DNA of 17,626 nucleotides, from positions 1 to 17,626 of the forward strand of contig SVIK01000021.1 of the NCBI GenBank assembly GCA_015069525.1, written 5' to 3'. Positions within the stretch are counted from its first letter, which is position 1; each line of letters opens with the position of its first letter. Shown one piece after another: positions 1 to 5,910 of the stretch. The DNA comes from Clostridiales bacterium. GTDB taxonomy: Bacteria; Bacillota; Clostridia; Christensenellales; Borkfalkiaceae. The position numbers and the translations under genes were made by a program. The notes under the pieces were generated by a model, which saw only the letters and a program-made list of their open reading frames with translations, did not search any database and was not told where the DNA came from.

Positions 1-157
1 TTATCCGCTGTTGCCCGAGGAAAAAGGCTTGATAAAAATTAAAACGTATCCGTCTAAAAGGCAGGATATTTACGTCCAACAGGAGAAAATAGTGGGTATA
101 TTTGAAATTTATCTCGCAAAACAGTTGCTTTTTTCGGGGAATTTATATAAACTATAA
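1..157 (+). CDS. C-terminal end of a probable D-alanyl-D-alanine carboxypeptidase (partial)
   Basis: An open frame enters from the left edge (first full codon at base 2) and ends at TAA 155-157, giving 51 residues. The visible part is beta-strand-like, with an IKIKTYPSK segment, then a short EKIVGIFEIYL stretch and the end GNLYKL. This resembles the small C-terminal beta domain of DacA/DacB-type penicillin-binding proteins (pattern: Pv-x-kGq-x-vG-x-l-x-v-x-l), which trim the terminal D-Ala from peptidoglycan stem peptides outside the membrane. The next gene, rluB, starts 27 nt later on the same strand, and dacB-like and rluB genes are often near each other in Firmicutes, so one transcription unit is likely. 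The reading frame is fairly secure; the identity is inference, because the catalytic domain lies outside the window. Confidence 0.5.
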   Translation, partial: YPLLPEEKGLIKIKTYPSKRQDIYVQQEKIVGIFEIYLAKQLLFSGNLYKL

Positions 158-184
158 TTGATAAATCGAAAGAGAGTTTTACCA

Positions 185-889
185 ATGCGAATCAATAAAT
201 TTTTAGCGGAAAAAGGAATTGCAAGCCGTCGCCACGCCGATGAAATGATAAAAGACGGACGTATTAAAATAAACGGCGTCGTTGCAACGCTTGGAACGAA
301 CGTAGAAGAAACGGACGTTGTTTTGCTTGATGATGCTCCGATTACAAAAGACGCAAAAACGGATAAATATTATATTATGAACAAGCCTAAAGGGGTGGTT
401 TGTACCGTTTCCGACGACCGTGGTAGAAAAACGATTATGGATTTTATTCCCCAAGACGCGGGTAGAGTTTTCCCCGTAGGTAGGTTGGACTACGATACGG
501 AAGGGCTTCTTATCCTCACAAACGATGGGGATTTGGCTTTCCGCCTTACCCATCCGACGAGTGAAATTCCCAAAACCTACATGGCAAGAATTGAAGGGAC
601 GATGACGGAAAAAGATTTAAACCGTATTCGTTCTGGGATAGAGCTTGACGGTGTGATGACGAAAAAATGCAAAGCGCATATTGTAGAAACGAATAAGGCG
701 TACACGAAAGTGCATATCACGATTACCGAAGGAAAGAATCGTCAAATCCGCCGTATGTTCGAAGCAATCGGTAGAAACGTTGCCTTTTTGAAACGCGTAA
801 GCATCGGGAATTTAAAATTGAAAGGACTCGATAGAGGCGAAGTGAGAGCGTTAACGGAAATAGAAATTGAATATTTAAAAGGATTATAA
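185..889 (+). CDS. rluB: Ribosomal large subunit pseudouridine synthase B (RsuA/RluB family)
   Basis: The product (234 residues) isomerises a uridine to pseudouridine in ribosomal RNA, by family most likely in 23S rRNA. An N-terminal S4 RNA-binding domain (about residues 2-60, MRINKFLAEKGIASRR) precedes the synthase domain. The family signature GRLDYDTEGLLILTNDG spans about 99-115, and Asp102 in GRLD is the expected catalytic nucleophile. The C-terminal EGKNRQIRRMFE motif (about 182-193) is also typical. An in-frame TTG at 158 would add nine residues, but ATG 185 follows a purine-rich ribosome site (GAAAGAGAG, 168-176) and begins exactly at the conserved S4 start, so it is preferred. An intrinsic terminator follows directly. 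Assignment to RluB rather than RsuA or RluE/F rests on gene context and general sequence, so substrate specificity is less certain than family. Confidence 0.93.
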   Translation: MRINKFLAEKGIASRRHADEMIKDGRIKINGVVATLGTNVEETDVVLLDDAPITKDAKTDKYYIMNKPKGVVCTVSDDRGRKTIMDFIPQDAGRVFPVGRLDYDTEGLLILTNDGDLAFRLTHPTSEIPKTYMARIEGTMTEKDLNRIRSGIELDGVMTKKCKAHIVETNKAYTKVHITITEGKNRQIRRMFEAIGRNVAFLKRVSIGNLKLKGLDRGEVRALTEIEIEYLKGL

Positions 890-892
890 GAT

Positions 893-920
893 AAAACTCC
901 CTGCATTGCAGGGAGTTTTT
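893..920. terminator. Bidirectional intrinsic terminator between rluB and lexA
   Basis: A stem of AAAACTCCCTGC (893-904) pairs with GCAGGGAGTTTT (908-919) around a 3-nt loop, starting 3 nt after the rluB stop. The A-tract and T-tract on the two sides let it work for rluB (+) and for lexA (-), which converge here. Confidence 0.9.
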
Positions 921-942
921 CATTTAATTTACGATTTGCTTT

Positions 943-1545
943 TTAAGCGCGAAAATTACGCATTAATCCAACGACTTTACCTAAGACGGAAACTTGTTCA
1001 TGTTCGTAAATCATATCGGATAATTGCTCGTTTTCAGGGTGGAGGACGATTTTTCCGTCACGTTTATAAAAACGTTTAACGGTAGCCGTTTCCTCGTCGT
1101 TGATAAGAGCAACTACGATTTCGCCGTTTTCAGCCGTTTGTTGACGGCGTACGATAATTTTATCTCCGTCCATAATGCCCGCGTCAATCATAGAAGTACC
1201 TTGCACGCGGAGCATAAACAAATCTTCTCCACGGAATTCGCCGATAGGGAAGGTATAATAATCCTCATAATTTTCATAGGCGAAAATCGGTTGCCCAGCG
1301 GTGACAACACCCAAAAGGGGAATATTTATCCCAGAGCCTTTTCCAATCGTGACGGCGCGTTTTTTATTTTCCGTCTTATTCAAATATCCTTTATTTTGTA
1401 ATTTTTCAATATAGCTGTGCACGGTCGCCGTGGACTTAATACCACATTCCATTCCAATCTCTCGAACGGAAGGCGTATAACCGTTTTCTTCTGTGAATTT
1501 GCGGATATAATCCATAACCCGATTAAGCTTTTCTTCGCTGACCAT
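943..1545 (-). CDS. lexA: LexA, SOS-response transcriptional repressor
   Basis: LexA represses DNA-damage genes and self-cleaves when bound to RecA filaments. The 200-residue length is normal for the family. An N-terminal winged helix (about 1-65, with TPSVREIGMECGIKSTATVHSY as recognition region, shown here in part) is followed by an S24 peptidase-like domain. The autocleavage bond is Ala83-Gly84 in VVTAGQP, the catalytic serine is Ser118 in QGTSMI, and the general base is Lys157 in TVKRFY. All three key features are intact. The ATG at 1543-1545 has a good ribosome site (AGGAG, complement of 1553-1557). It is divergent from the small cysteine-rich gene at 1680, and a palindrome resembling its own operator overlaps its promoter, so autoregulation is likely. 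Identification is secure. Confidence 0.97.
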   Translation of the reverse strand: MVSEEKLNRVMDYIRKFTEENGYTPSVREIGMECGIKSTATVHSYIEKLQNKGYLNKTENKKRAVTIGKGSGINIPLLGVVTAGQPIFAYENYEDYYTFPIGEFRGEDLFMLRVQGTSMIDAGIMDGDKIIVRRQQTAENGEIVVALINDEETATVKRFYKRDGKIVLHPENEQLSDMIYEHEQVSVLGKVVGLMRNFRA

Positions 1546-1575
1546 AAATTCACTCCTTTTTCCTCATTTTTCTAC

Positions 1576-1614
1576 ATTATACCACACTTTTCGACAAAAT
1601 GCAAACAAATGTTT
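1576..1614 (-). promoter_or_regulatory. lexA promoter with overlapping SOS-box-like palindrome
   Basis: On the minus strand a consensus -10 TATAAT (1576-1581) is preceded, 18 nt upstream, by a weak -35 TTTGCA. The -35 region overlaps the sequence AAACAAATGTTT at 1603-1614: perfect inverted arms AAACA/TGTTT around AA. It matches the Firmicutes SOS box GAACATATGTTC at 9 of 12 positions, the changes being both end bases and one central base. Its position over the promoter is what autorepression by LexA requires. The promoter is well supported; the operator is an inference from position and similarity. Confidence 0.65.
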
Positions 1615-1625
1615 ATATAAAATAC

Positions 1626-1653
1626 TTGATTTTCTAAAAAAATATGCTATAAT
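1626..1653 (+). promoter_or_regulatory. Sigma-A promoter of the cysteine-rich small gene
   Basis: A -35 of TTGATT (1626-1631) and an extended -10, TGC-TATAAT (hexamer 1648-1653), are separated by 16 nt. A ribosome site (AGGAAG, 1665-1670) and the ATG at 1680 follow. The SOS-box-like palindrome at 1603-1614 ends 11 nt upstream of the -35. Confidence 0.7.
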
Positions 1654-1679
1654 TATAGAAAAAAAGGAAGTGGGACGGT

Positions 1680-1871
1680 ATGAAAGAAGGTAAATTTAGA
1701 ACGGAGTGCGTTTTATACGATAGAGAATGTATTGGTTGTATGGAATGTGAAACGTGCGACCTTGACCCTAATAAAGTTTGCGATAATTGTGGCAAATGTA
1801 TCGACATGCCCGACGTTGCATCTATTAAAATAGATAAAATTTACACAAATCCTGATGATTATAAGGAATAA
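1680..1871 (+). CDS. Small eight-cysteine, probably Fe-S or metal-binding protein
   Basis: This 63-residue product is not a protein whose function I can name. It has eight cysteines: Cys10, 17, 20, 23, 26, 34, 37 and 40. The spacing gives two clusters, C-x2-C-x2-C-x2-C (17-26) and C-x2-C-x2-C (34-40), separated by an acidic DLDPNK turn. This resembles ferredoxin-type cluster binding but differs from the classic C-x2-C-x2-C-x3-CP motif. There is no signal peptide or membrane segment, so it should be cytoplasmic. It has its own promoter and ribosome site and is divergent from lexA, sharing the intergenic region that holds an SOS-box-like site. Its coding status is supported by strong expression signals and the ordered cysteine pattern. 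A role in redox or damage sensing would be speculation. Confidence 0.8.
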   Translation: MKEGKFRTECVLYDRECIGCMECETCDLDPNKVCDNCGKCIDMPDVASIKIDKIYTNPDDYKE

Positions 1872-1887
1872 TCTATTATTTTTTTTT
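1857..1887 (+). terminator. Weak possible terminator after the cysteine-rich gene
   Basis: A 6-bp stem GATTAT (1857-1862) / ATAATC (1868-1873) with a 5-nt loop is followed by TATTA and then nine T residues (1879-1887). The stem overlaps the end of the coding region and contains only two G-C pairs, so termination may be inefficient. Confidence 0.35.
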
Positions 1888-1972
1888 ATGATATAATGTA
1901 TTGATATTTTCGATTGTAAATAGGGGCTTTATGTGAAAATTTGATGCAAATGCGAAAATTTTGTGTAAACCG

Positions 1973-2001
1973 TTGACATTATTAAATTCATATGATATAA
2001 T
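1973..2001 (+). promoter_or_regulatory. Near-perfect sigma-A promoter of the lipoprotein gene
   Basis: Consensus -35 TTGACA (1973-1978), a 17-nt spacer and consensus extended -10 TGA-TATAAT (hexamer 1996-2001). It should be a strong vegetative promoter, starting transcription near 2008 and giving a leader of about 60 nt. A second extended -10 (TGA-TATAAT, hexamer 1892-1897) lies upstream without a good -35. Confidence 0.9.
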
Positions 2002-2070
2002 GACAATACAAAACTTAAAGCAAATTGGCAAAACAACATAAAAAATATGCCGTTTGCGAAGGAGAAAAGT

Positions 2071-3162
2071 ATGAAAAAATTTCTTGCATTAGGACTCTCT
2101 GCTATTATGGCAACCTCGCTTGTCGGTTTGGTTGGCTGTGGCGACGACAAAGAAAATACGCCGAATGATAACCAACCTGCAACCACAACTCCTACGGCTG
2201 TTGTAGAAGGAAACTACACAACGCTTACTACGGAGAATGCTGCAACGTTTGATGCAGCCTTATCTTCAATCAGCCCCGATAAGATTCTCGGCGATATGAC
2301 TAGCGCTACCTGGGGCGTAGGCGCATCTTTATATGCTGATTTATCCATTTCGTCGTATGAAACCGCAAACGAATACCAAAAAATCGACCTTGACGCGGAC
2401 GTTAAACTTAGTGTTTCGGCTGCCTCGGAAGCGGAAGCTGAAACGAGCGTAGCAGGCATGAACGTTAAAGGTGCTGGTAAGGCGTCGCTTGTTGTCGATA
2501 GCAAAGAAACCGAATATTTGCCACCCGATTCTCAAGGAGAAACGCCTGACGTTTACGTCACGAACGTAAACGCTTCTGCAAACGCATACATCGATAATTT
2601 GTCGACGTACGTTGACTACACCGCACAAGGTGTTGACGATCAAGAAACTGTAAACGAAAGTGGCGCGATGAAGTTTGCTACAATGGAACTTTTAGAAATG
2701 ATATTTGGTGGCAACGCTGAAGAAGTTGTTCTTATGTCGGCGACGATGGAAGAAGCGCCCGTTGAAGGCGAGGAAACACCCGTTTCTCCCGCAGAAGAAC
2801 TTCTTGCCGTCTTGCAACCGTATGGAATTACCGTTGCTTACGATTATTCCGCAACGACTGGCTTGAAATTGAAAGTTAGCGTGACGGAAGCGACGCTTAA
2901 CGCTTTAGTTGACCCTGGTGATGAGTCTGTGGTTAGCATTGATAAATGTACGTTAGATGCATATCTCGTAATTGATGCACAAGGCATGCTCTCCAAGGTA
3001 TCCGTAAATGCAGACGTAAAAGTTACGATTTCCGAAGCAGGCGCAGTTGTTCAAACCGTTGAATTAAGCGGAATCATAGTGCTCGACGTTGGTACCGTGA
3101 CTGTTGAAATTCCTGAAACGCTTGCAACCGACCCGAAGTATGTTTTGCAACAACTTTCGTAA
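2071..3162 (+). CDS. Secreted lipoprotein of unknown function
   Basis: The 363-residue product starts at ATG 2071, behind a strong ribosome site (AAGGAG, 2059-2064). An upstream in-frame ATG (2047) lacks one and would spoil the signal peptide. A typical lipoprotein signal (MKKFLALGLSAIMATS...) ends in a lipobox, LVGC, placing the lipidated cysteine at residue 23. Then come a low-complexity linker rich in Thr, Pro, Asn and Asp (about 24-45) and a body rich in Ala, Val, Ser, Thr, Asp and Glu with alternating polar and hydrophobic residues suggesting beta-sheet. The whole protein contains no arginine and no histidine, one tryptophan (in ATWGVG) and a large acidic excess. It should sit on the outer face of the cytoplasmic membrane. 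A LolA/LppX-like beta fold is possible but not shown. I do not recognise the family and see no catalytic motif. It is monocistronic, with its own promoter and terminator. Confidence 0.85.
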   Translation: MKKFLALGLSAIMATSLVGLVGCGDDKENTPNDNQPATTTPTAVVEGNYTTLTTENAATFDAALSSISPDKILGDMTSATWGVGASLYADLSISSYETANEYQKIDLDADVKLSVSAASEAEAETSVAGMNVKGAGKASLVVDSKETEYLPPDSQGETPDVYVTNVNASANAYIDNLSTYVDYTAQGVDDQETVNESGAMKFATMELLEMIFGGNAEEVVLMSATMEEAPVEGEETPVSPAEELLAVLQPYGITVAYDYSATTGLKLKVSVTEATLNALVDPGDESVVSIDKCTLDAYLVIDAQGMLSKVSVNADVKVTISEAGAVVQTVELSGIIVLDVGTVTVEIPETLATDPKYVLQQLS

Positions 3163-3184
3163 AAAATGCATTAATAGAAAAAAG

Positions 3185-3210
3185 ACCGTTAGCTTTTGCT
3201 AACGGTTTTT
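3185..3210. terminator. Bidirectional intrinsic terminator between lipoprotein gene and hflX
   Basis: A perfect 9-bp stem, ACCGTTAGC (3185-3193) / GCTAACGGT (3198-3206), has a TTTT loop. It is followed by TTTTCTTT on the plus strand and by CTTTTTTC on the minus strand, so it can end both converging transcripts. Confidence 0.9.
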
Positions 3211-3212
3211 CT

Positions 3213-4466
3213 TTATTGTTTCTTAATTTTTTTGTAAAAACGGCTCAATTCATTAGAATATCGTACGGGAACAGTTGCAAAAACAGTTTGTCCGTCATCG
3301 GAAAACTTGATATTCCGTTCGATAACGTGCTGTTTAATTTTCGTATAGGCATTGGTTTTTTCGTAGGGAATAAATAGCTCGCAGATAAGATATTCGTTTG
3401 CAAAATAGTGAAAAATTTCTCGTTGCAACCGCTCGAAACCCAATCCTTTCTTGGCGGAAATAGGAATACTTTGATAGGGGAACGCTGAAAAATCAGAGAT
3501 GTCCTCGCTTTTATTCATAACCACGAGATACGGAGAGGCAAAGTGCATTTCTTCTAAGGTTTGCAAGGTTGTTTGCAATTGCATATCGTATTCGCCCTTT
3601 GCATCGCAAACAATTAACGCCAAATCGCAATGTACCGCGCTTTCAAGCGTAGATTTGAACGCTTCAATTAAATTATGCGGTAAATCTTGTAAAAATCCAA
3701 CCGTATCAATCAATAAAAAGGGCACTCCTTCAATATCGAGCGTCCGTGCAGTAGGGTCAAGCGTCGCAAATAACTCGTTTTTTACGTACGCATTTGCTCC
3801 GGTGAGTGCATTGAGTAGGGTGGATTTTCCCGTGTTAGTATATCCAACGAGCGCAATCGTTTTCACTTCGTCTTTTTTGCGACGAGTCGATAAATGCGCT
3901 CTACGTTTTTCCATTTCTTTTAATCGCGTTTCCAAATAATGCAACCGTCCGCGAATATATCGCCTATCCGTTTCCAATTGCGTTTCGCCAGGTCCACGCG
4001 TACCGACACCACCGCCCAATCGTGATAAAGCTGAACCTTTACCTTTTAATCTGGGATATAAATATTTAAGCTGAGCGAGTTCTACCTGTAATTTACCTTC
4101 GCTACTTTTTGCATTTTTTGCGAAAATATCCAAAATTAGCGTCGTTCTATCAATTACCTTTCTATCATCCAAAGCGGAAGAAATATTCAGCGTTTGAGAG
4201 GGGGAGAGTTCACCATTAAAGAGAATGGTTATATTTTCCAATCCCTCCAAACGTTCGTTAAGTTCCGCCAATTTTCCCGCACCTACGAAGGTAGCAGGAT
4301 TGATTTCGTGTACGTTTTGATAAATCGTGCCAGCGTAAACCGCGCCCGCACTTTCTATCAAAGACACCGCTTCTTCCTGTAAAATACGGTATTTTTCAGC
4401 ATTTTCGCGGGTTATCGGCTGAATTATATAAATTTTTTCCAGTTCGTTTTTAATATTCTCGTACAT
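3213..4466 (-). CDS. hflX: GTPase HflX
   Basis: HflX is a ribosome-associated GTPase that splits stalled or hibernating 70S ribosomes, especially after heat stress. The 417 residues comprise an N-terminal HflX domain (about 1-190) with the family signature GGGVGTRGPGETQLETD (151-167), a basic helical linker, and a G domain. G-domain motifs are G1 GYTNTGKS (208-215), G3 DTVG (254-257) and G5 SAK (337-339). The G4 motif reads NKSE (318-321) instead of NKxD, with a glutamate where the guanine-contacting aspartate normally sits. The ATG (4464-4466) lies 3 nt after the stop of the upstream tyrosine recombinase gene, with GAGG about 14 nt ahead, so translation is probably coupled to that gene. Identification is secure. 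Confidence 0.95.
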   Translation of the reverse strand: MYENIKNELEKIYIIQPITRENAEKYRILQEEAVSLIESAGAVYAGTIYQNVHEINPATFVGAGKLAELNERLEGLENITILFNGELSPSQTLNISSALDDRKVIDRTTLILDIFAKNAKSSEGKLQVELAQLKYLYPRLKGKGSALSRLGGGVGTRGPGETQLETDRRYIRGRLHYLETRLKEMEKRRAHLSTRRKKDEVKTIALVGYTNTGKSTLLNALTGANAYVKNELFATLDPTARTLDIEGVPFLLIDTVGFLQDLPHNLIEAFKSTLESAVHCDLALIVCDAKGEYDMQLQTTLQTLEEMHFASPYLVVMNKSEDISDFSAFPYQSIPISAKKGLGFERLQREIFHYFANEYLICELFIPYEKTNAYTKIKQHVIERNIKFSDDGQTVFATVPVRYSNELSRFYKKIKKQ

Positions 4467-4469
4467 TAT

Positions 4470-5555
4470 TTAATCGTTTTCCTCATTATCAGGGGAAAGG
4501 GTAGGGATATCGTCGTCTTTGCGCAATTTAACAACGTTGGCAACTTTTCTTCTATTCTCTTGCGTAATTGCCGCGTAATGTTTCTTCGTGGTGTTGACGT
4601 CGCGATGTCCAAGCACGTCCGCAACAACGTAAATATCATTGGTTTCATTGTACAATCTCGTGCCGTACGTACTCCGCAATTTATGTGGCGTAATTTTTTT
4701 AAGAGGGGAAACCAATTTGCTATATTTTTTTACAAGAATTTCTACGGTACGCACGTTGATGCGTTTGTATTGCATGGAAAGGAAAAACGCTTTTTCATCC
4801 TCAGGCACTTTCGCGTCGTTGGATTTTTCCGCAATATATTCCTGCAAAGCGTATTTAACTTCGTCGGAAAAGTACAAAATCGCCTGATTTCCGCCTTTTC
4901 TTGTGATTAGAAAGGAGTTTTCCGAAAAATCAAAACTGTCGTTATCTAAGCCAACCAATTCGCTTATACGGATACCCGTCCCTAAAAATAACGTTAAAAT
5001 AGCAGTATCACGGATTTTCGTCTTGTTGTGATAGCCTACTGCATGGCGGGACAGCCCGCTTCCAGATTCCGCAACCCCGATAAGTTCGGAAACTTCTTGC
5101 GAATCTAAACGGATTATTTCTTTTTCATGTAATTTTGGTGTGGAAACCTTTGCCGAATTGTCAACTTCAATTAAGCCTTTATTAAAAAAATACTTAAAAA
5201 GGGCACGCACAGCAGAAAGTTTGCGTGCTTTTGCTCGCTCGTCGCAGGAAAGACGCTTTCCGTTGAATTGATAGTGGGATAAATAACTTAAAAACAGCTC
5301 GATATCGTTGTGTTTAACCGATTCCAAGTGTTCAAGTGTCAATTCGTTCGGCAAAAAGTTCTTATAACGCTTTTTGCAAAGGAAATCGAAGAAAATACGC
5401 AAATCAAAAGCGTATTTTAACCGAGTTTGACAGCTTGTTCTTGCTTCAATCCCTACAAAATAATCCTCACAAAAAGAGGGGAGTTCTTCTAACAGCTCCG
5501 AAATTCGGTCTATATCCTTAATATTACGTGTCGTATAGTAGTTTTCGTTTTTCAT
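4470..5555 (-). CDS. Xer-like tyrosine recombinase/integrase
   Basis: This 361-residue site-specific recombinase cuts and rejoins DNA through a covalent phosphotyrosine. An N-terminal SAM-like core-binding domain (about 25-130) precedes the catalytic domain (about 145-340). The full catalytic set is visible: Arg196 (GTGIRISEL), Lys220 (ITRKGG), His291 and Arg294 (PHKLRSTYG), His317 (LGHRDV) and nucleophile Tyr327 (KHYA). The length exceeds the usual 295-305 of XerC/XerD because of a longer N terminus, an insert near 160-180 and an acidic C-terminal tail (DDDIPTLSPDNEEND). No phage genes, excisionase or attachment repeats surround it, and it forms a tight pair with hflX, so it looks like a resident chromosomal gene. 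Whether it is the dif recombinase is unknown. The first ATG is used; no better start follows nearby. Confidence 0.9.
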   Translation of the reverse strand: MKNENYYTTRNIKDIDRISELLEELPSFCEDYFVGIEARTSCQTRLKYAFDLRIFFDFLCKKRYKNFLPNELTLEHLESVKHNDIELFLSYLSHYQFNGKRLSCDERAKARKLSAVRALFKYFFNKGLIEVDNSAKVSTPKLHEKEIIRLDSQEVSELIGVAESGSGLSRHAVGYHNKTKIRDTAILTLFLGTGIRISELVGLDNDSFDFSENSFLITRKGGNQAILYFSDEVKYALQEYIAEKSNDAKVPEDEKAFFLSMQYKRINVRTVEILVKKYSKLVSPLKKITPHKLRSTYGTRLYNETNDIYVVADVLGHRDVNTTKKHYAAITQENRRKVANVVKLRKDDDIPTLSPDNEEND

Positions 5556-5561
5556 ATTATT

Positions 5562-5591
5562 ATTTTACCTAAAAATATAGGGAATTGTCAA
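5562..5591 (-). promoter_or_regulatory. Promoter of the tyrosine recombinase-hflX pair, possibly leaderless
   Basis: On the minus strand, -35 TTGACA (complement of 5586-5591), an 18-nt spacer and -10 TAAAAT (complement of 5562-5567). Only six bases separate the -10 from the ATG, so transcription would be expected to start at the A of the start codon. The only ribosome-site-like sequence, AGGT, lies inside the promoter and would not be in that RNA. Confidence 0.6.
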
Positions 5592-5703
5592 ATAAATATT
5601 GTGTTTTTCCGAAAAGTTGCGAAAAAAAATTTCCTTTCTATAAAAAATTGCTCGATTGGCAAAAAAATCCTTTTCGATAGAATAGGGAATACATCGTATA
5701 CAA

Positions 5704-5733
5704 GAAAAAACCTTGAATTATCAAGGTTTTTTC
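5704..5733. terminator. Terminator downstream of the glycogen operon
   Basis: A perfect 13-bp stem, GAAAAAACCTTGA (5704-5716) / TCAAGGTTTTTTC (5721-5733), has an ATTA loop and U-rich tails in both directions. On the minus strand it lies about 180 nt past the amylase stop and would stop operon transcription before the recombinase gene. Confidence 0.85.
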
Positions 5734-5910
5734 TTATATTAAGCTCACAGTTTTATCGCTTTCGACACAAATTATATTGCAATAGGGAATACACCAAACA
5801 TTTCGTAAAATACAGCTTTTACGAATACTTAACCCTTAAAACTGACAATTATAAGGGTTTTGGACGTTTTTTTGGTTTCTTTTTAAAAAAGAACGTTTAT
5901 TACTGATATC

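Larger units (their letters stand above)
5556..5910. other. 355-nt intergenic region with repeats and hairpins
   Basis: This AT-rich gap between the amylase stop and the recombinase start has no convincing gene. It holds the recombinase promoter (5562-5591), a strong bidirectional terminator (5704-5733) and two more hairpins: TTCGTAAAA (5802-5810) / TTTTACGAA (5817-5825) with a 6-nt loop, and AACCCTTA (5831-5838) / TAAGGGTT (5852-5859) with a 13-nt loop. Read on the minus strand these would lie in the 3' untranslated part of the amylase transcript. A 13-nt direct repeat AATAGGGAATACA occurs at 5681-5693 and 5781-5793, and its core ATAGGGAAT recurs at 5577-5585. A plus-strand promoter-like pair, TTGGCA (5656-5661) and TAGAAT (5678-5683), faces the terminator. 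Confidence 0.6.

Noticed and set aside
158..184. TTG start nine codons upstream of the chosen rluB start
   Set aside because: It overlaps the ribosome binding site used by ATG 185 and adds residues ahead of the conserved S4 domain start.
2047..2070. ATG eight codons upstream of the chosen lipoprotein start
   Set aside because: The sequence AAGGAG lies inside this extension at ideal distance from ATG 2071, and the signal peptide is canonical only from 2071.
4470..5555. The tyrosine recombinase as evidence of an integrated phage or genomic island
   Set aside because: It is translationally coupled to the housekeeping gene hflX, and no tRNA, attachment repeats, excisionase or phage genes are present.
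5601..5906. A 101-codon plus-strand open frame in the gap before the amylase gene
   Set aside because: It runs through a perfect terminator hairpin and two other hairpins, has no ribosome site, and its Phe/Lys/Tyr-rich translation is typical of random AT-rich DNA.
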